Shown piece after piece: positions 26,546 to 35,160 of a DNA stretch of 64,000 bases (positions are counted from its first letter, which is position 1; every line of letters begins with the position of its first letter). The DNA is from Proteobacteria bacterium SG_bin6. GTDB taxonomy: Bacteria; Pseudomonadota; Alphaproteobacteria; Sphingomonadales; Sphingomonadaceae. Both the position numbers and the translations under genes were made by a program. Below the pieces are notes generated by a model. That model was not told the DNA's origin, searched no databases, and worked only from the letters and a program-made list of their open reading frames with translations. The DNA lies in the NCBI GenBank assembly GCA_002083435.1, contig LWDJ01000002.1, positions 1 to 64,000 of the forward strand, written 5' to 3'.

Positions 26546-26913
26546 ACTGGCTTCGATTTTTCAGCGATCGGTTCAGGAAGCCCAAGCGGCTTCAACCCGA
26601 AAGCCTATGGCATGTCGCTGCCGACGCATCCGGTTTTCGCGCGACCGATCAAACCGGCAAGACAATGGTCGCCCCCCGCGAAAATTTGGCCGCAATCGTC
26701 ATTGAAACCAATGATAGCGGACCTTGGGGCGCGGATCTGTGGTGGCTGTTTTACGGTGTGGACGGGCAGCTCATCTGCGGCTTCCCTGGAGGTGCAACAG
26801 GCGAGGAAAGCGTTCTGCACGAGCTTCAGTCGTTACCGGGTTTCGACAATGTCGAGATGACCAAGGCGATGGGGTGCACATCGAACGCGACGTTCATCGT
26901 CTGGCGCCGATGA
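26536..26913 (+). CDS. Unknown conserved-looking cytoplasmic protein
   Basis: This gene encodes 125 residues (ATG 26536, alternative ATG 26542) with a balanced soluble composition: WHVAADASGFRATDQTGKTM, then ENLAAIVIETNDSGPWGADL, WWLFYGVDGQLICGFPGGAT, and a tail FDNVEMTKAMGCTSNATFIV. The pattern of alternating hydrophobics and DGQ/GFPGGATG turns suggests a small alpha/beta domain. No signal, membrane segment or named family is recognised. Confidence 0.65.
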   Translation: MAMNWLRFFSDRFRKPKRLQPESLWHVAADASGFRATDQTGKTMVAPRENLAAIVIETNDSGPWGADLWWLFYGVDGQLICGFPGGATGEESVLHELQSLPGFDNVEMTKAMGCTSNATFIVWRR

Positions 26914-27041
26914 CGCGCGCTTCCCGCTCCTTGCCGGCCGGTCGGCGACGAAGCCGAAGGCGGCGGAAAAGCCACCCCGCCTAGCGCGATTTCGAGGCTG
27001 GCGATCAACGGCCGGCTCGGAAATCGCGGATAAACAAAAGC

Positions 27042-27084
27042 CTAGAGCGGCGATCCGATTTTATCAGATCGAAAACCGCTCTAG
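27042..27084. repeat. Palindromic repeat overlapping a gene end
   Basis: CTAGAGCGG at 27042-27050 is perfectly inverted by CCGCTCTAG at 27076-27084, and an inner CGATC/GATCG pair flanks a short AT-rich loop. The last bases form the TAG stop of the minus-strand lipoprotein gene. It resembles dispersed palindromes of alphaproteobacteria and could also act as a terminator for that gene. Confidence 0.7.
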
Positions 27085-27590
27085 TGCCGAACGCGAATGT
27101 CAGTCGCCCAGATGCGCCAGTCGCGCTTGGCCGGATCGGGGTCGTTCGGGTTGGCCGAGCGCCGCAGCATCACGAAGCCGTCGCGTTCGGCGGTCGCGCC
27201 GGTGCCGCGCTGTTTCACGAACGCGCTTGCCGAGACGAGCACGAACTGGGTGCCATCGCGCACCGTCACCGCGGTCGCGCGGCCGACGCTGGGCTCATAT
27301 TCGGCATAGGGCGCGAAGCTCGCCTTGAATTCGGCGAGCGAGGGGGCGGCGCTGTGGCCGCCCTCGGTCCACATCGCATAGGCCGCCGGATAATCGCCCG
27401 CCTTGATCGCCTTGAAATAGGCTTGCACCGTCGCCATCGCCGCGCGCGCGTCGGGTGAATTGGGCGCGGCGGCCCCGCGCGTTCCGGTGGCGGCCGGAGG
27501 CGCGGTCGGGCTTGGGGCGGGCTTGGGTGCCGAGGCGTTCTGGCCGCAACTCGCCAGCCCCAACGCCGCGACAATCAGCGGATGACGCAC
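27081..27590 (-). CDS. Small lipoprotein with NTF2/DUF4440-like tail (unknown)
   Basis: The product has 169 residues from GTG 27590. The signal peptide ends in lipobox LASC (Cys15), then a Pro/Ala-rich linker (APKPAPSPTAPPAATG). A domain of about 110 residues follows, with AMATVQAYFKAIKAGDYPAA, YAMWTEGG, FKASFAPYAEYEPSVG and a basic WRIWATDIRVRH end. The 'YFKAIKAGDYPAAYAMW' pattern resembles NTF2-like domains, but that is weak. The GTG start was chosen because it places the lipobox correctly. The stop lies in a palindromic repeat. Confidence 0.7.
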   Translation of the reverse strand: MRHPLIVAALGLASCGQNASAPKPAPSPTAPPAATGTRGAAAPNSPDARAAMATVQAYFKAIKAGDYPAAYAMWTEGGHSAAPSLAEFKASFAPYAEYEPSVGRATAVTVRDGTQFVLVSASAFVKQRGTGATAERDGFVMLRRSANPNDPDPAKRDWRIWATDIRVRH

Positions 27591-27661
27591 GTCTTTTTCC
27601 CCCGTGAATTGATCGGCATCCCCTTGCCCCAGCCGCCGCGCCCAGGCAACCGGCGTCGCCC

Positions 27662-27698
27662 CAAAAGCAAACGCCCCGGCCGTTGCGGGCCGGGGCGA
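27662..27698 (-). terminator. Terminator after tRNA-Val
   Basis: On the minus strand, just downstream of the tRNA, CGCCCCGGCC and GGCCGGGGCG form a 10-base perfect stem around CGCAAC-like loop bases. TTTGCTTTTGG follows. Confidence 0.75.
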
Positions 27699-27701
27699 TG
27701 A

Positions 27702-27776
27702 TGGTGGGCGCGGCTGGGATTGAACCCGCGACCCCTGCGGTGTGAACACAGTGCTCTACCACTGAGCTACGCGCCC
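27702..27776 (-). tRNA. tRNA-Val (CAC anticodon)
   Basis: A minus-strand cloverleaf: acceptor GGGCGCG/CGCGCCC, D arm GCTCAGTGGTAGAGC, anticodon stem CTGTG/CGCAG with loop TTCACAC (anticodon CAC), T arm TCGCGGGTTCAATCCC, A73 and an encoded CCA (27702-27704). Confidence 0.96.
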
Positions 27777-27851
27777 GATATTCGGGAGAAGCGGCCCGGG
27801 GGCCGCCTCGCGGAGCGCCTCCCTACGGAGCGCGCTGCCTTTTGTCCAGCC

Positions 27852-28124
27852 TTAGTTGACCGAGTCCTTCAGCAGCTTGCCCGGCTTGAACTTGGGCTGC
27901 GCCGAAGCCTTGATCGTCATCGGCTCGCTGGTGCGCGGGTTGCGCCCGGTCGACGCCTTGCGCTTGCTCACCGAGAAGGTGCCGAAGCCGACCAGCCGGA
28001 CTTCCTCGCCCTTGGTGAGCGCGCCGGTGATGCTGCCGAACACGGCCTCTACCGCCTTGGAAGCATCGCCCTTGCTAAGACCCGAGACCTCGGCAACCTC
28101 CCCGATCAATTCTTGCTTATTCAT
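27852..28124 (-). CDS. hup: HU family DNA-binding protein
   Basis: This 90-residue histone-like protein bends and compacts DNA as a dimer. It starts MNKQELIGEVAEVSGLSKGD, has the GFGTFSVSKRKASTGRNPRT beta-arm with the DNA-intercalating GRNP motif, and ends KFKPGKLLKDSVN. Length is exactly that of HU. Lon lies downstream on the same strand of lower rank, but a 190-base gap with its own promoter-like sequence separates the two. AAAGGG lies just before the ATG. Confidence 0.96.
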   Translation of the reverse strand: MNKQELIGEVAEVSGLSKGDASKAVEAVFGSITGALTKGEEVRLVGFGTFSVSKRKASTGRNPRTSEPMTIKASAQPKFKPGKLLKDSVN

Positions 28125-28189
28125 CCCTTTGGAACCCCCGTTCGGTGTATCGCGGCCTGGCCTGCGGGACTCGCGCCAGGCTGGACGGC

Positions 28190-28219
28190 CAATAAGGCGG
28201 TTTGCCCACTGTTAGTCAA
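28190..28219 (-). promoter_or_regulatory. Possible sigma-70-type promoter for hup
   Basis: On the minus strand TTGACT (28214-28219) and TTATTG (28190-28195) are 18 bases apart, about 65 bases ahead of the HU start. The -35 is good and the -10 is mediocre. Confidence 0.4.
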
Positions 28220-28277
28220 AACAAAAACGTCACAATCCACCGCGAAACCGTTATTTCGCTGGGAACATGATTGAACG

Positions 28278-28304
28278 GCGGGAGCCGATATAGCCTGCTC
28301 CCGC
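28278..28304 (-). terminator. Hairpin just after lon
   Basis: GCGGGAGC and GCTCCCGC form an 8-base perfect stem with an 11-base loop, starting 14 bases after the lon stop. The downstream T run is weak, so it could be a terminator or only an mRNA 3' stabiliser. Confidence 0.45.
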
Positions 28305-28317
28305 TGCCCGATGCCAA

Positions 28318-30729
28318 TTAGTGCGGAATTTCGGCCGCCGGCAACACGCCCGAGGGCGGCAGCGCGGCCAATTCATCGGCCTCGGTCCAATCGATCGCGG
28401 CGAGCGGCGCGGTGAGCGCGAGCCGCAGCGCCTCGTCGGCGTGCCGGATCGGGACGATCTCCAGCCCCTCGCGGATATTCGCCGGGATTTCGGCGAGATC
28501 CTTCTGATTTTCCTCCGGGATCAGCACCGTCTTGATCCCGCCGCGCAAAGCGGCGAGCAGCTTTTCCTTCAGGCCGCCGATCGGCAGCACGCGGCCGCGC
28601 AGCGTCACCTCGCCGGTCATCGCCACGTCGCGCCGCACCGGCACGCCGGTCAGCGTCGAGACGATCGAGGTGACCAGCCCGATGCCCGCCGAAGGGCCAT
28701 CCTTGGGCACCGCGCCTTCGGGCAAGTGGATATGGAGGTCCTTGCGCGCGAACAGGCTGGGCTTGATGCCATAGGTCGGCGCCCGCGCCTTGACGAAGCT
28801 GAGCGCGGCCTCGACCGACTCCTTCATCACGTCGCCCAGCTTGCCGGTGGTCTTGATCCCGCCCTTGCCGGCGACCGTCACGCTTTCGATGGTCAGGAGT
28901 TCGCCGCCCACCTCGGTCCAGGCGAGCCCGGTGACGGCACCGATCTGGTGCTCCTCCTCGCTCATCCCGAAGCGATATTTGCGCACGCCGGCGAAGTCGG
29001 GAAGGTTATCTGGCGCGATCGTCACCGTCTCGGCCTTGCCCTCCAGGATGCGGCGCAGCGCCTTGCGCACGAGCTTGGCGATCTCGCGCTCCAGCGTGCG
29101 GACGCCGGCCTCGCGGGTGTAGTAGCGGATCAGGTCGCGCAGCCCCTCGTTGGTGAGCGTGAACTCGCCATCCTTCAGCCCGTGCGCCTCGATCTGCTTG
29201 GGCACCAGATGGCGCTCGGCGATCTCGACCTTCTCATCCTCGGTATAGCCCTCCAGCCGGATGATCTCCATCCGGTCGAGCAAGGGCTGCGGCAGGTTGA
29301 GCGTGTTGGCGGTGGTGACGAACATCACGTCCGACAGGTCGATGTCGATTTCCAGATAATGGTCCTGGAACTTGTTGTTCTGCTCCGGATCGAGCACCTC
29401 GAGCAGCGCCGAGGCGGGATCGCCGCGGAAATCCTGGCCAAGCTTGTCGATCTCATCGAGCAGGAACAGCGGGTTGCTGGCGCCGGCCTTGCGCAGGTTC
29501 GACACGATCTTGCCCGGCAGCGAGCCGATATAGGTACGCCGGTGGCCACGGATCTCGGCCTCGTCGCGCACGCCTCCCAGCGATTGGCGCACGAACTCGC
29601 GCCCGGTCGCCTTGGCGATCGACTTGCCAAGGCTGGTCTTGCCCACGCCCGGCGGGCCGACGAGGCACAGGATCGGTCCCTTCAGCTTGTTGGTGCGCGC
29701 CTGGACCGCGAGATATTCGATGATCCGGTCCTTCACCTTTTCCAGCGCATAGTGATCCTGATCGAGGATCGCCTGCGCGGAGGCGATGTCGCGCTTCAGC
29801 TTCGATTTCTTGCCCCAGGGCAGCCCCAGCAGCACGTCGAGATAGTTGCGCACCACCGTCGCCTCGGCGGACATCGGCGCCATCGTCTTCAGCTTCTTCA
29901 ACTCGCCCTGCGCCTTGGCGCGGGCTTCCTTGGATAGCTTGAGCGTCGCGATCTTCTGGGTGAGTTCGGCGATCTCGTCGCCCTCGCCATCCTCGCCTTC
30001 ATTGCCCAGCTCGCGCTGGATCGCCTTCAACTGTTCGTTGAGGTAATATTCGCGCTGGGTCTTCTCCATCTGGCGCTTCACGCGGCTGCGGATCTTCTTT
30101 TCGACCTGCAGCACGCCGAGCTCGCCCTCCATGAAGGCGAACACCATCTCCAGCCGCTTCTGCGGGTCGCGCTCCATCAGCAGCGCCTGCTTGTCGGCGA
30201 CCTTCACCTGGATGTTGGCGGCGACCGAGTCCGCCAGCCGCGCCGCGTCCTCGATCTCGCGCAGCTGCACTGCGGTTTCGGGCGGCAGCTTGCGGTTGAG
30301 CTTGGCGTAATTCTCGAACTGATCGACCACCGAGCGCATCAGCGCGACCAGCTCGCGATCCTGCTCGGCCAGCTCCTCCTCGCCGGCCGTCCCTTCGAGC
30401 ATTTCGACCTCGGCCATCAGGTGGCCAGGCAGCACATCGAGCCGCTCCAGCCGCGCGCGTTGCTTGCCGGCGACGAGCACGCGCACCGTGCCATCGGGCA
30501 GCTTGAGCAGCTGCAACACATCGGCGGTGACGCCAACATCGTAGAGATCGTCGCGAACGGGATCGTCCTCTGCGGGATCGAGCTGGGCGACCAGGAAGAT
30601 CTCCTTGCTGTCGGCCATCGCCGCCTCCAGCGCGGCGACCGACTTGTCGCGCCCCACGAACAACGGCACGATCATGTGCGGAAACACGACGATGTCGCGC
30701 AAGGGAAGAAGGGGATAAACGGTTTTCAT
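28318..30729 (-). CDS. lon: ATP-dependent protease Lon
   Basis: This 803-residue cytoplasmic AAA+ serine protease degrades misfolded and regulatory proteins. It has an N-terminal LON substrate domain (YPLLPLRDIVVFPHMIVPLF), a coiled linker, Walker A GPPGVGKTSLGKSIAKATG, Walker B PLFLLDEIDKLG, and the catalytic Ser/Lys dyad in PKDGPSAGIGLVTS and GGLKEKLLAA. Start ATG 30729 was preferred over an ATG five codons upstream because GGAG lies five bases before it. Length is normal. Confidence 0.98.
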   Translation of the reverse strand: MKTVYPLLPLRDIVVFPHMIVPLFVGRDKSVAALEAAMADSKEIFLVAQLDPAEDDPVRDDLYDVGVTADVLQLLKLPDGTVRVLVAGKQRARLERLDVLPGHLMAEVEMLEGTAGEEELAEQDRELVALMRSVVDQFENYAKLNRKLPPETAVQLREIEDAARLADSVAANIQVKVADKQALLMERDPQKRLEMVFAFMEGELGVLQVEKKIRSRVKRQMEKTQREYYLNEQLKAIQRELGNEGEDGEGDEIAELTQKIATLKLSKEARAKAQGELKKLKTMAPMSAEATVVRNYLDVLLGLPWGKKSKLKRDIASAQAILDQDHYALEKVKDRIIEYLAVQARTNKLKGPILCLVGPPGVGKTSLGKSIAKATGREFVRQSLGGVRDEAEIRGHRRTYIGSLPGKIVSNLRKAGASNPLFLLDEIDKLGQDFRGDPASALLEVLDPEQNNKFQDHYLEIDIDLSDVMFVTTANTLNLPQPLLDRMEIIRLEGYTEDEKVEIAERHLVPKQIEAHGLKDGEFTLTNEGLRDLIRYYTREAGVRTLEREIAKLVRKALRRILEGKAETVTIAPDNLPDFAGVRKYRFGMSEEEHQIGAVTGLAWTEVGGELLTIESVTVAGKGGIKTTGKLGDVMKESVEAALSFVKARAPTYGIKPSLFARKDLHIHLPEGAVPKDGPSAGIGLVTSIVSTLTGVPVRRDVAMTGEVTLRGRVLPIGGLKEKLLAALRGGIKTVLIPEENQKDLAEIPANIREGLEIVPIRHADEALRLALTAPLAAIDWTEADELAALPPSGVLPAAEIPH

Positions 30730-30826
30730 GAATTCTCCGAACACGCCTTACCGGCGCGGCAGTTTTTCAACATATGGGGCGTCGCGTAAAGCCATCAACC
30801 TGTGCCGCTTGGTCGCCAGGGGGACA

Positions 30827-32527
30827 ATGGCGCCGGCAGGGGCGCTGGCAGGGGCGCTGGCGCTCGCCGCCAACGCACCGGCGCCGCAAAAGGGCCTGCC
30901 CCCGCTCACCGCGCAAACCGCGCGATCGGGCGGGCCGGTCGATCCGCTGCAGGCAGCGCTCAATTTCGACGCGGTCGACCTTCAGATCGAGGTGTTTCCC
31001 GATCGCCAGGCGATCGCCGGCACCGCCACGCTCAGCTTCACCGCGCGCGCGCCGCTCGACACGCTGCTGCTCGATCTCGATCGCAATTTGCCGGTGCGCA
31101 CCATCACCATCGGCAACACCGCGCTGCGCCCCTCCGCCTGGAGCAATCCCGAAGGGCGGCTGCGCATCTCCCTGCCCCGCCCGGTGGCCGCCGGCGAGCG
31201 CATCGTCGCGCGCATCCGCTACGCCGGCACGCCGCATGTCGCCGTGAACGCGCCGTGGGACGATGGGTTCGTGTGGAGCAAGACGCGCGACGGCAAGCCT
31301 TGGATCGCCAGCACGCAGGAAGGCTATGGCTGCGATCTGTTCTGGCCGTGCCTGGATTTCCCGATGGGCGAGCCGGCGGTCGCCGATCTCCACATCACCG
31401 TGCCCCGCGGGCTGGTCGCGCCGGCGGGGGGCGTCTTGATCGGGCGCGAGGCGCTGCCGCGAGGCCGAACGAGCTGGCATTGGCGCATCAAACATCCCAA
31501 CACCTATGCTCTAGCGTTGACGGTTGGGCCTTATGAGCTGCTGAGCGACAGCTACCACAGCCGCTACGGCAACTCGATCCGCTTAAACTACTGGTACTTG
31601 CCGCCGGCACGCGAGAAAGCGCGCGCGCTGTTCGCCGAGTTCGCCCCGACGCTCGACTTCTTCGAGCAAATAATCGGCCCCTACCCCTTCGCGGAGGAAA
31701 AATTGGGCGTCGTCGAGAGCCCGTATCTGGGCATGGAGCATCAAACAATCAACGCCTACGGTAATAATTATAAAAAGGCGCCGGAGGGGTTCGATTGGCT
31801 GTTTCAACATGAATTGTCGCATGAATGGTTCGGCAATCAGCTAACCGCCGGCGATTGGGATGATTATTGGCTGCATGAAGGCTTCGCGCAATTCATGCAG
31901 CCGCTCTATGGCGAATGGCGCGAGGGGCGCGCGCGCTACGGTGCGATGCTGGACGGCTATCGCAATCGGATCGAAAATCGCAGCCCGCTCGTCAGCGGCC
32001 GCTCACGCACCGAGGAAGAGGTTTACGAAAGCGGCGCGGGTGGCCCGGGTACCGACATTTATTACAAGGGCGCCTGGGTACTCCACACGCTGCGCGGCCT
32101 GATCGGCGACAAGGCCTTTTTCGCGAGCGTGCGCCGGCTGGTCTATGGCCGCGCCGATCCCGCCCCCGGCAATTTCGCGCCGCGCTATGGCTCGACCGCC
32201 GAGTTCGAGGCACTGGTGAAGGCCGAGAGCGGACAGGATCTGGGCTGGTTCTTCGACGCCTATCTGCGCCGCGCCGCGCTCCCCGAGCTGGTCAGCACGC
32301 CCGAGCCCGGCGGGCTGAAGCTCGAATGGCGCGCCGGCGGCCCGTTCCCGATGCCGGTCGAGGCGCTGGTCGGCGGCGAGCGGGTGAGCGTGGCGATGCC
32401 GGGCGGGGTCGGCCATCTGCCGGTGCCGGCGGGCGCGCATGTCGTGCTCGATCCCGATGCCCGCGTGCTGAAGCGATCGACCGCGATCGAAGCCTATCAG
32501 GAGGGGCTGCGCGAGGCGACACGCTGA
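30827..32527 (+). CDS. M1 family zinc aminopeptidase
   Basis: This 566-residue exported-looking gluzincin starts at ATG 30827, with AGGGGG just upstream and a short Ala/Gly-rich hydrophobic N terminus (GALAGALALAANAPAP). The zinc site is HELSHEW (His328, His332) with Glu351 in WLHEGFAQF. The exopeptidase motif appears as GMEHQT, a variant of GAMEN. A beta-saddle domain precedes it. It would remove N-terminal residues from peptides. The last 31 bases overlap the convergent kinase gene. Confidence 0.93.
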   Translation: MAPAGALAGALALAANAPAPQKGLPPLTAQTARSGGPVDPLQAALNFDAVDLQIEVFPDRQAIAGTATLSFTARAPLDTLLLDLDRNLPVRTITIGNTALRPSAWSNPEGRLRISLPRPVAAGERIVARIRYAGTPHVAVNAPWDDGFVWSKTRDGKPWIASTQEGYGCDLFWPCLDFPMGEPAVADLHITVPRGLVAPAGGVLIGREALPRGRTSWHWRIKHPNTYALALTVGPYELLSDSYHSRYGNSIRLNYWYLPPAREKARALFAEFAPTLDFFEQIIGPYPFAEEKLGVVESPYLGMEHQTINAYGNNYKKAPEGFDWLFQHELSHEWFGNQLTAGDWDDYWLHEGFAQFMQPLYGEWREGRARYGAMLDGYRNRIENRSPLVSGRSRTEEEVYESGAGGPGTDIYYKGAWVLHTLRGLIGDKAFFASVRRLVYGRADPAPGNFAPRYGSTAEFEALVKAESGQDLGWFFDAYLRRAALPELVSTPEPGGLKLEWRAGGPFPMPVEALVGGERVSVAMPGGVGHLPVPAGAHVVLDPDARVLKRSTAIEAYQEGLREATR

Positions 32528-33072
32528 ACGTCGCGCTCCGCCAGCAGCGCGTCGAGCACGGCGGGCCGCACGATCGGGACCACCGTCCCCGCCGCGCCAG
32601 GCAAGGCGGCGAGCAGGCGCGGCCTCCCATCGCGGCGGAAGCAGGCGACGTACCAGACGAACCCCCAATCGAGCCTTTCCGGGCACCCCTCGGTCATGTC
32701 GGGCCGTACCCGCCCATAGTTGCCGGCGATCCGCTTGCCGAGGCGCCACAGGCACAAGGCGGTCGGGAAATCGAGCCACAGCACCAGATCGGCGCGCGCG
32801 AGGCGCGGCGCCATGGTGCCTCCGTAATTGCCGTCGATGATCCAGCTTTCGCCCTCCGCCGCCCGGGCGACGCGGGCGCGCCAGACGCTTTCCTCGGGCT
32901 CGGTCCACCCCGCTTCCCAGTGGAGCTGATCGAGATGGACGAGCGGCAGCCCGGTGCGCGCCGCGAGCGCGCGCGATAGCGTCGACTTGCCCGAGCCGGG
33001 CGAGCCGACGATCGCGATGCGCCGCGCGGCGTCGATCGCTTCCAGAATTTGCTCGGGGTTTCGCGGCGCCAC
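32497..33072 (-). CDS. P-loop adenylate-kinase-like NTPase (FlaR-type)
   Basis: The product is about 191 residues from GTG 33072. It has Walker A AIVGSPGSGKSTLSRALAAR, then LVHLDQLHWEAGW and WIIDGNYGGTMAPRLARADL, VLWLDFPTALCLWR, the order seen in the 'topology modulation/FlaR-like' kinase family of unknown substrate. A longer start (ATG 33111) would run into the divergent trpF start at 33095, so the shorter form is chosen. Confidence 0.82.
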   Translation of the reverse strand: MAPRNPEQILEAIDAARRIAIVGSPGSGKSTLSRALAARTGLPLVHLDQLHWEAGWTEPEESVWRARVARAAEGESWIIDGNYGGTMAPRLARADLVLWLDFPTALCLWRLGKRIAGNYGRVRPDMTEGCPERLDWGFVWYVACFRRDGRPRLLAALPGAAGTVVPIVRPAVLDALLAERDVQRVASRSPS

Positions 33073-33094
33073 GGCCGCGCCTATAGCACGGGCG

Positions 33095-33730
33095 ATGCCG
33101 GTGCGCGCCAAGATTTGCGGGCTCTCGACGCCCGAGACGCTCGACGCTGCCGCGCGCCACGGCGCGGCGGCGATCGGGCTGATGTTCTACCCGCCCTCGC
33201 CGCGCCATCTGGACTTCGACCGGGCGCGCGCGCTGGCCGGGCAAGTGCCGGGGCATGTCGCCAAGGTCGGGGTGTTCGTCGATCCCGATGATGCGCTGGT
33301 CGATGCCGCGATCGCCGCCGCCGGGCTCGATGCGCTGCAGCTCCACAAGGTCGCGCCCGCGCGCGCCGCCGCGCTGAAGGCGCGCACCGGGCGGGAGCTG
33401 TGGGCGACGGTCGCGGTACGCACCCGCGCCGATCTCGCCGGCGCGGCCGCGTTCCGGGGCGCGGCGGACCGATTGCTCTATGACGCGAAGACGCCCGAGG
33501 GCGCGCTGCCCGGCGGCATGGGCGTGCGCTTCGACTGGCGGCTGCTGCAGGGCCACGCCCATCCCCTGCCCTGGGCGCTTTCGGGCGGGCTCGACGCGAG
33601 CAATGTCGCCGAGGCGGTGGCGACCGGCGGCGCGCGCTATGTCGATGTCTCCTCGGGGGTCGAAAGCGCACCGGGCGTGAAGGATGTGGACAAGATCGCC
33701 GCGTTCCTTAATGCGTTGCGGCCATCATGA
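33095..33730 (+). CDS. trpF: Phosphoribosylanthranilate isomerase
   Basis: This 211-residue TIM barrel performs the third step of tryptophan synthesis. The N terminus AKICGLSTPE carries the catalytic Cys, the catalytic Asp lies in LQLHK...AVRTRADL-type strands, and the phosphate site is SGGLDASNV and VDVSSGVESAPGVKD. It overlaps trpB by 4 bases. Confidence 0.96.
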   Translation: MPVRAKICGLSTPETLDAAARHGAAAIGLMFYPPSPRHLDFDRARALAGQVPGHVAKVGVFVDPDDALVDAAIAAAGLDALQLHKVAPARAAALKARTGRELWATVAVRTRADLAGAAAFRGAADRLLYDAKTPEGALPGGMGVRFDWRLLQGHAHPLPWALSGGLDASNVAEAVATGGARYVDVSSGVESAPGVKDVDKIAAFLNALRPS

Positions 33731-34956
33731 ACGCACCCAACAGCTTCCGCGCCCAACCCGATGATCGCGGCCATTTCGGCGCCTTTGGCGGCCGCTATGT
33801 CGCCGAAACGCTGATGCCGCTGATCCTTGAGCTGGAGGCCGAATATCGCCGCGCCCAGGCCGATCCTGCCTTCCAGGCCGAGTTCGACGATCTGCTCGAA
33901 CATTATGTCGGCCGCCCCAGCCCGCTCTATTTCGCCGAGCGGCTGACCGAGGCTCTGCGCGAGTCGGCGCCCGAGGGGATGGGCGCGCAAATCTGGTTCA
34001 AGCGCGACGAGCTGAACCATACCGGCGCGCACAAGATCAACAATTGCATCGGCCAGATCCTGCTCGCGCGCCGCATGGGCAAGACGCGGATCATCGCCGA
34101 GACGGGCGCCGGCCAGCACGGCGTCGCGACCGCGACCGTCGCCGCGCGCTTCGGGCTCCCCTGCGTCATCTACATGGGCGCGCGCGATATCGAGCGGCAG
34201 CAGCCGAACGTGTTCCGCATGAAGCTCTTGGGCGCCGAGGTCCGCCCGGTGACGAGCGGGGCGGCGACGCTGAAGGATGCGATGAACGAGGGGCTGCGCG
34301 ATTGGGTCGCGAACGTCCACGACACGTTCTACATCATCGGCACCGCCGCCGGCCCGCACCCCTATCCGGAACTCGTGCGCGATTTCCAAAGCGTGATCGG
34401 CCGCGAGGCGCGCGCGCAGATGCTCGCCCGCACCGGCCGCCTGCCCGATCTGCTGGTGGCGGCGATCGGCGGCGGATCGAACGCGATCGGGCTGTTCCAT
34501 CCGTTCCTGGATGATGCCGAGGTGAAGATGCTCGGCGTCGAGGCGGCGGGCGAAGGGCTCGACAAGCGCCACGCCGCGAGCCTCGCCGGGGGCGCGCCCG
34601 GGGTGCTCCACGGCAACAAGACTTATTTGCTGCAGGACGACGACGGCCAGATTACCGAGGCGCACTCGATCTCGGCGGGGCTCGATTATCCCGGCATCGG
34701 GCCGGAACATGCCTGGCTGCGCGACATCGGCCGGGTGGACTACACCGCCGTCACCGATGGCGAGGCGCTGGATGCGTTCCAGCTTTTGTGTCGAACCGAG
34801 GGGATCATCCCGGCGCTTGAGCCGAGCCACGCGATCGCCGCCGTGGCGAAGGTGGCGCGCGAGATGCGGCGGGATCAGATCGTGCTCGCCAATTTGTGCG
34901 GGCGCGGGGACAAGGATATCTTCACCGTCGCCGAGGCGCTGGGGGTGGCGATATGA
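33727..34956 (+). CDS. trpB: Tryptophan synthase beta chain
   Basis: This 409-residue PLP enzyme condenses indole with serine. It has HFGAFGGRYVAETLMPLI, the PLP Lys in ELNHTGAHKINNCIGQ, ETGAGQHGVATATVAARFGL and the phosphate cup GGGSNAIGLFHPF. It is coupled to trpF. In most relatives trpA follows directly; here 950 bases of inserted sequence intervene. Confidence 0.98.
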   Translation: MNAPNSFRAQPDDRGHFGAFGGRYVAETLMPLILELEAEYRRAQADPAFQAEFDDLLEHYVGRPSPLYFAERLTEALRESAPEGMGAQIWFKRDELNHTGAHKINNCIGQILLARRMGKTRIIAETGAGQHGVATATVAARFGLPCVIYMGARDIERQQPNVFRMKLLGAEVRPVTSGAATLKDAMNEGLRDWVANVHDTFYIIGTAAGPHPYPELVRDFQSVIGREARAQMLARTGRLPDLLVAAIGGGSNAIGLFHPFLDDAEVKMLGVEAAGEGLDKRHAASLAGGAPGVLHGNKTYLLQDDDGQITEAHSISAGLDYPGIGPEHAWLRDIGRVDYTAVTDGEALDAFQLLCRTEGIIPALEPSHAIAAVAKVAREMRRDQIVLANLCGRGDKDIFTVAEALGVAI

Positions 34957-34973
34957 TGGCGTGGTGCCTGGCT

Positions 34974-35142
34974 TCCCCCTCTCCCAACCAGTTCCAGGTC
35001 GGATCGTCCCCCGGACGATCCTAAACCGTGCGGGGCACGGTTTACCTGGAACTCCCCTGAAGGGGAGAGAGCTTTTTAGCAGAGCTCCATCATAGCCCTC
35101 TCCCCTTGAGGGGAGAGGGTTGGGAGAGGGGCCGATGCAGGG
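34974..35142. repeat. Cluster of palindromic repeats between trpB and the DUF559 gene
   Basis: Two related C-run/G-run palindromes (CCCCTCTCCCAACC... near 34976, and TAGCCCTCTCCCCTTGAGGG from about 35093, whose G-rich arm ends near 35132) face each other. The first copy is split by an inserted palindrome (34991-35052). The second is inverted relative to the copy at 35505-35543 beyond the DUF559 gene. No coding frame is supported in this 204-base gap. Confidence 0.8.
34991..35052. repeat. 62-base palindromic element nested in a repeat
   Basis: GTTCCAGGT and ACCTGGAAC form 9-base terminal inverted repeats. Inside are GGATCGTCC/GGACGATCC and AAACCGTG/CACGGTTT hairpins. It splits the outer palindrome (CTCTCCCAACCA | ACTCCCCTGAAGGGGAG), so it looks like a later insertion. 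Confidence 0.65.
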
Positions 35143-35160
35143 CACAACGGAGGTAACTCG

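Noticed and set aside
32954..33094. Upstream extension of trpF
   Set aside because: The family start MPVRAKICGLS is at 33095, and the earlier frame is antisense to the kinase gene.
35051..35090. Trp-leader attenuator before the DUF559 gene
   Set aside because: The hairpins belong to dispersed palindromes; no Trp-rich leader peptide is encoded.
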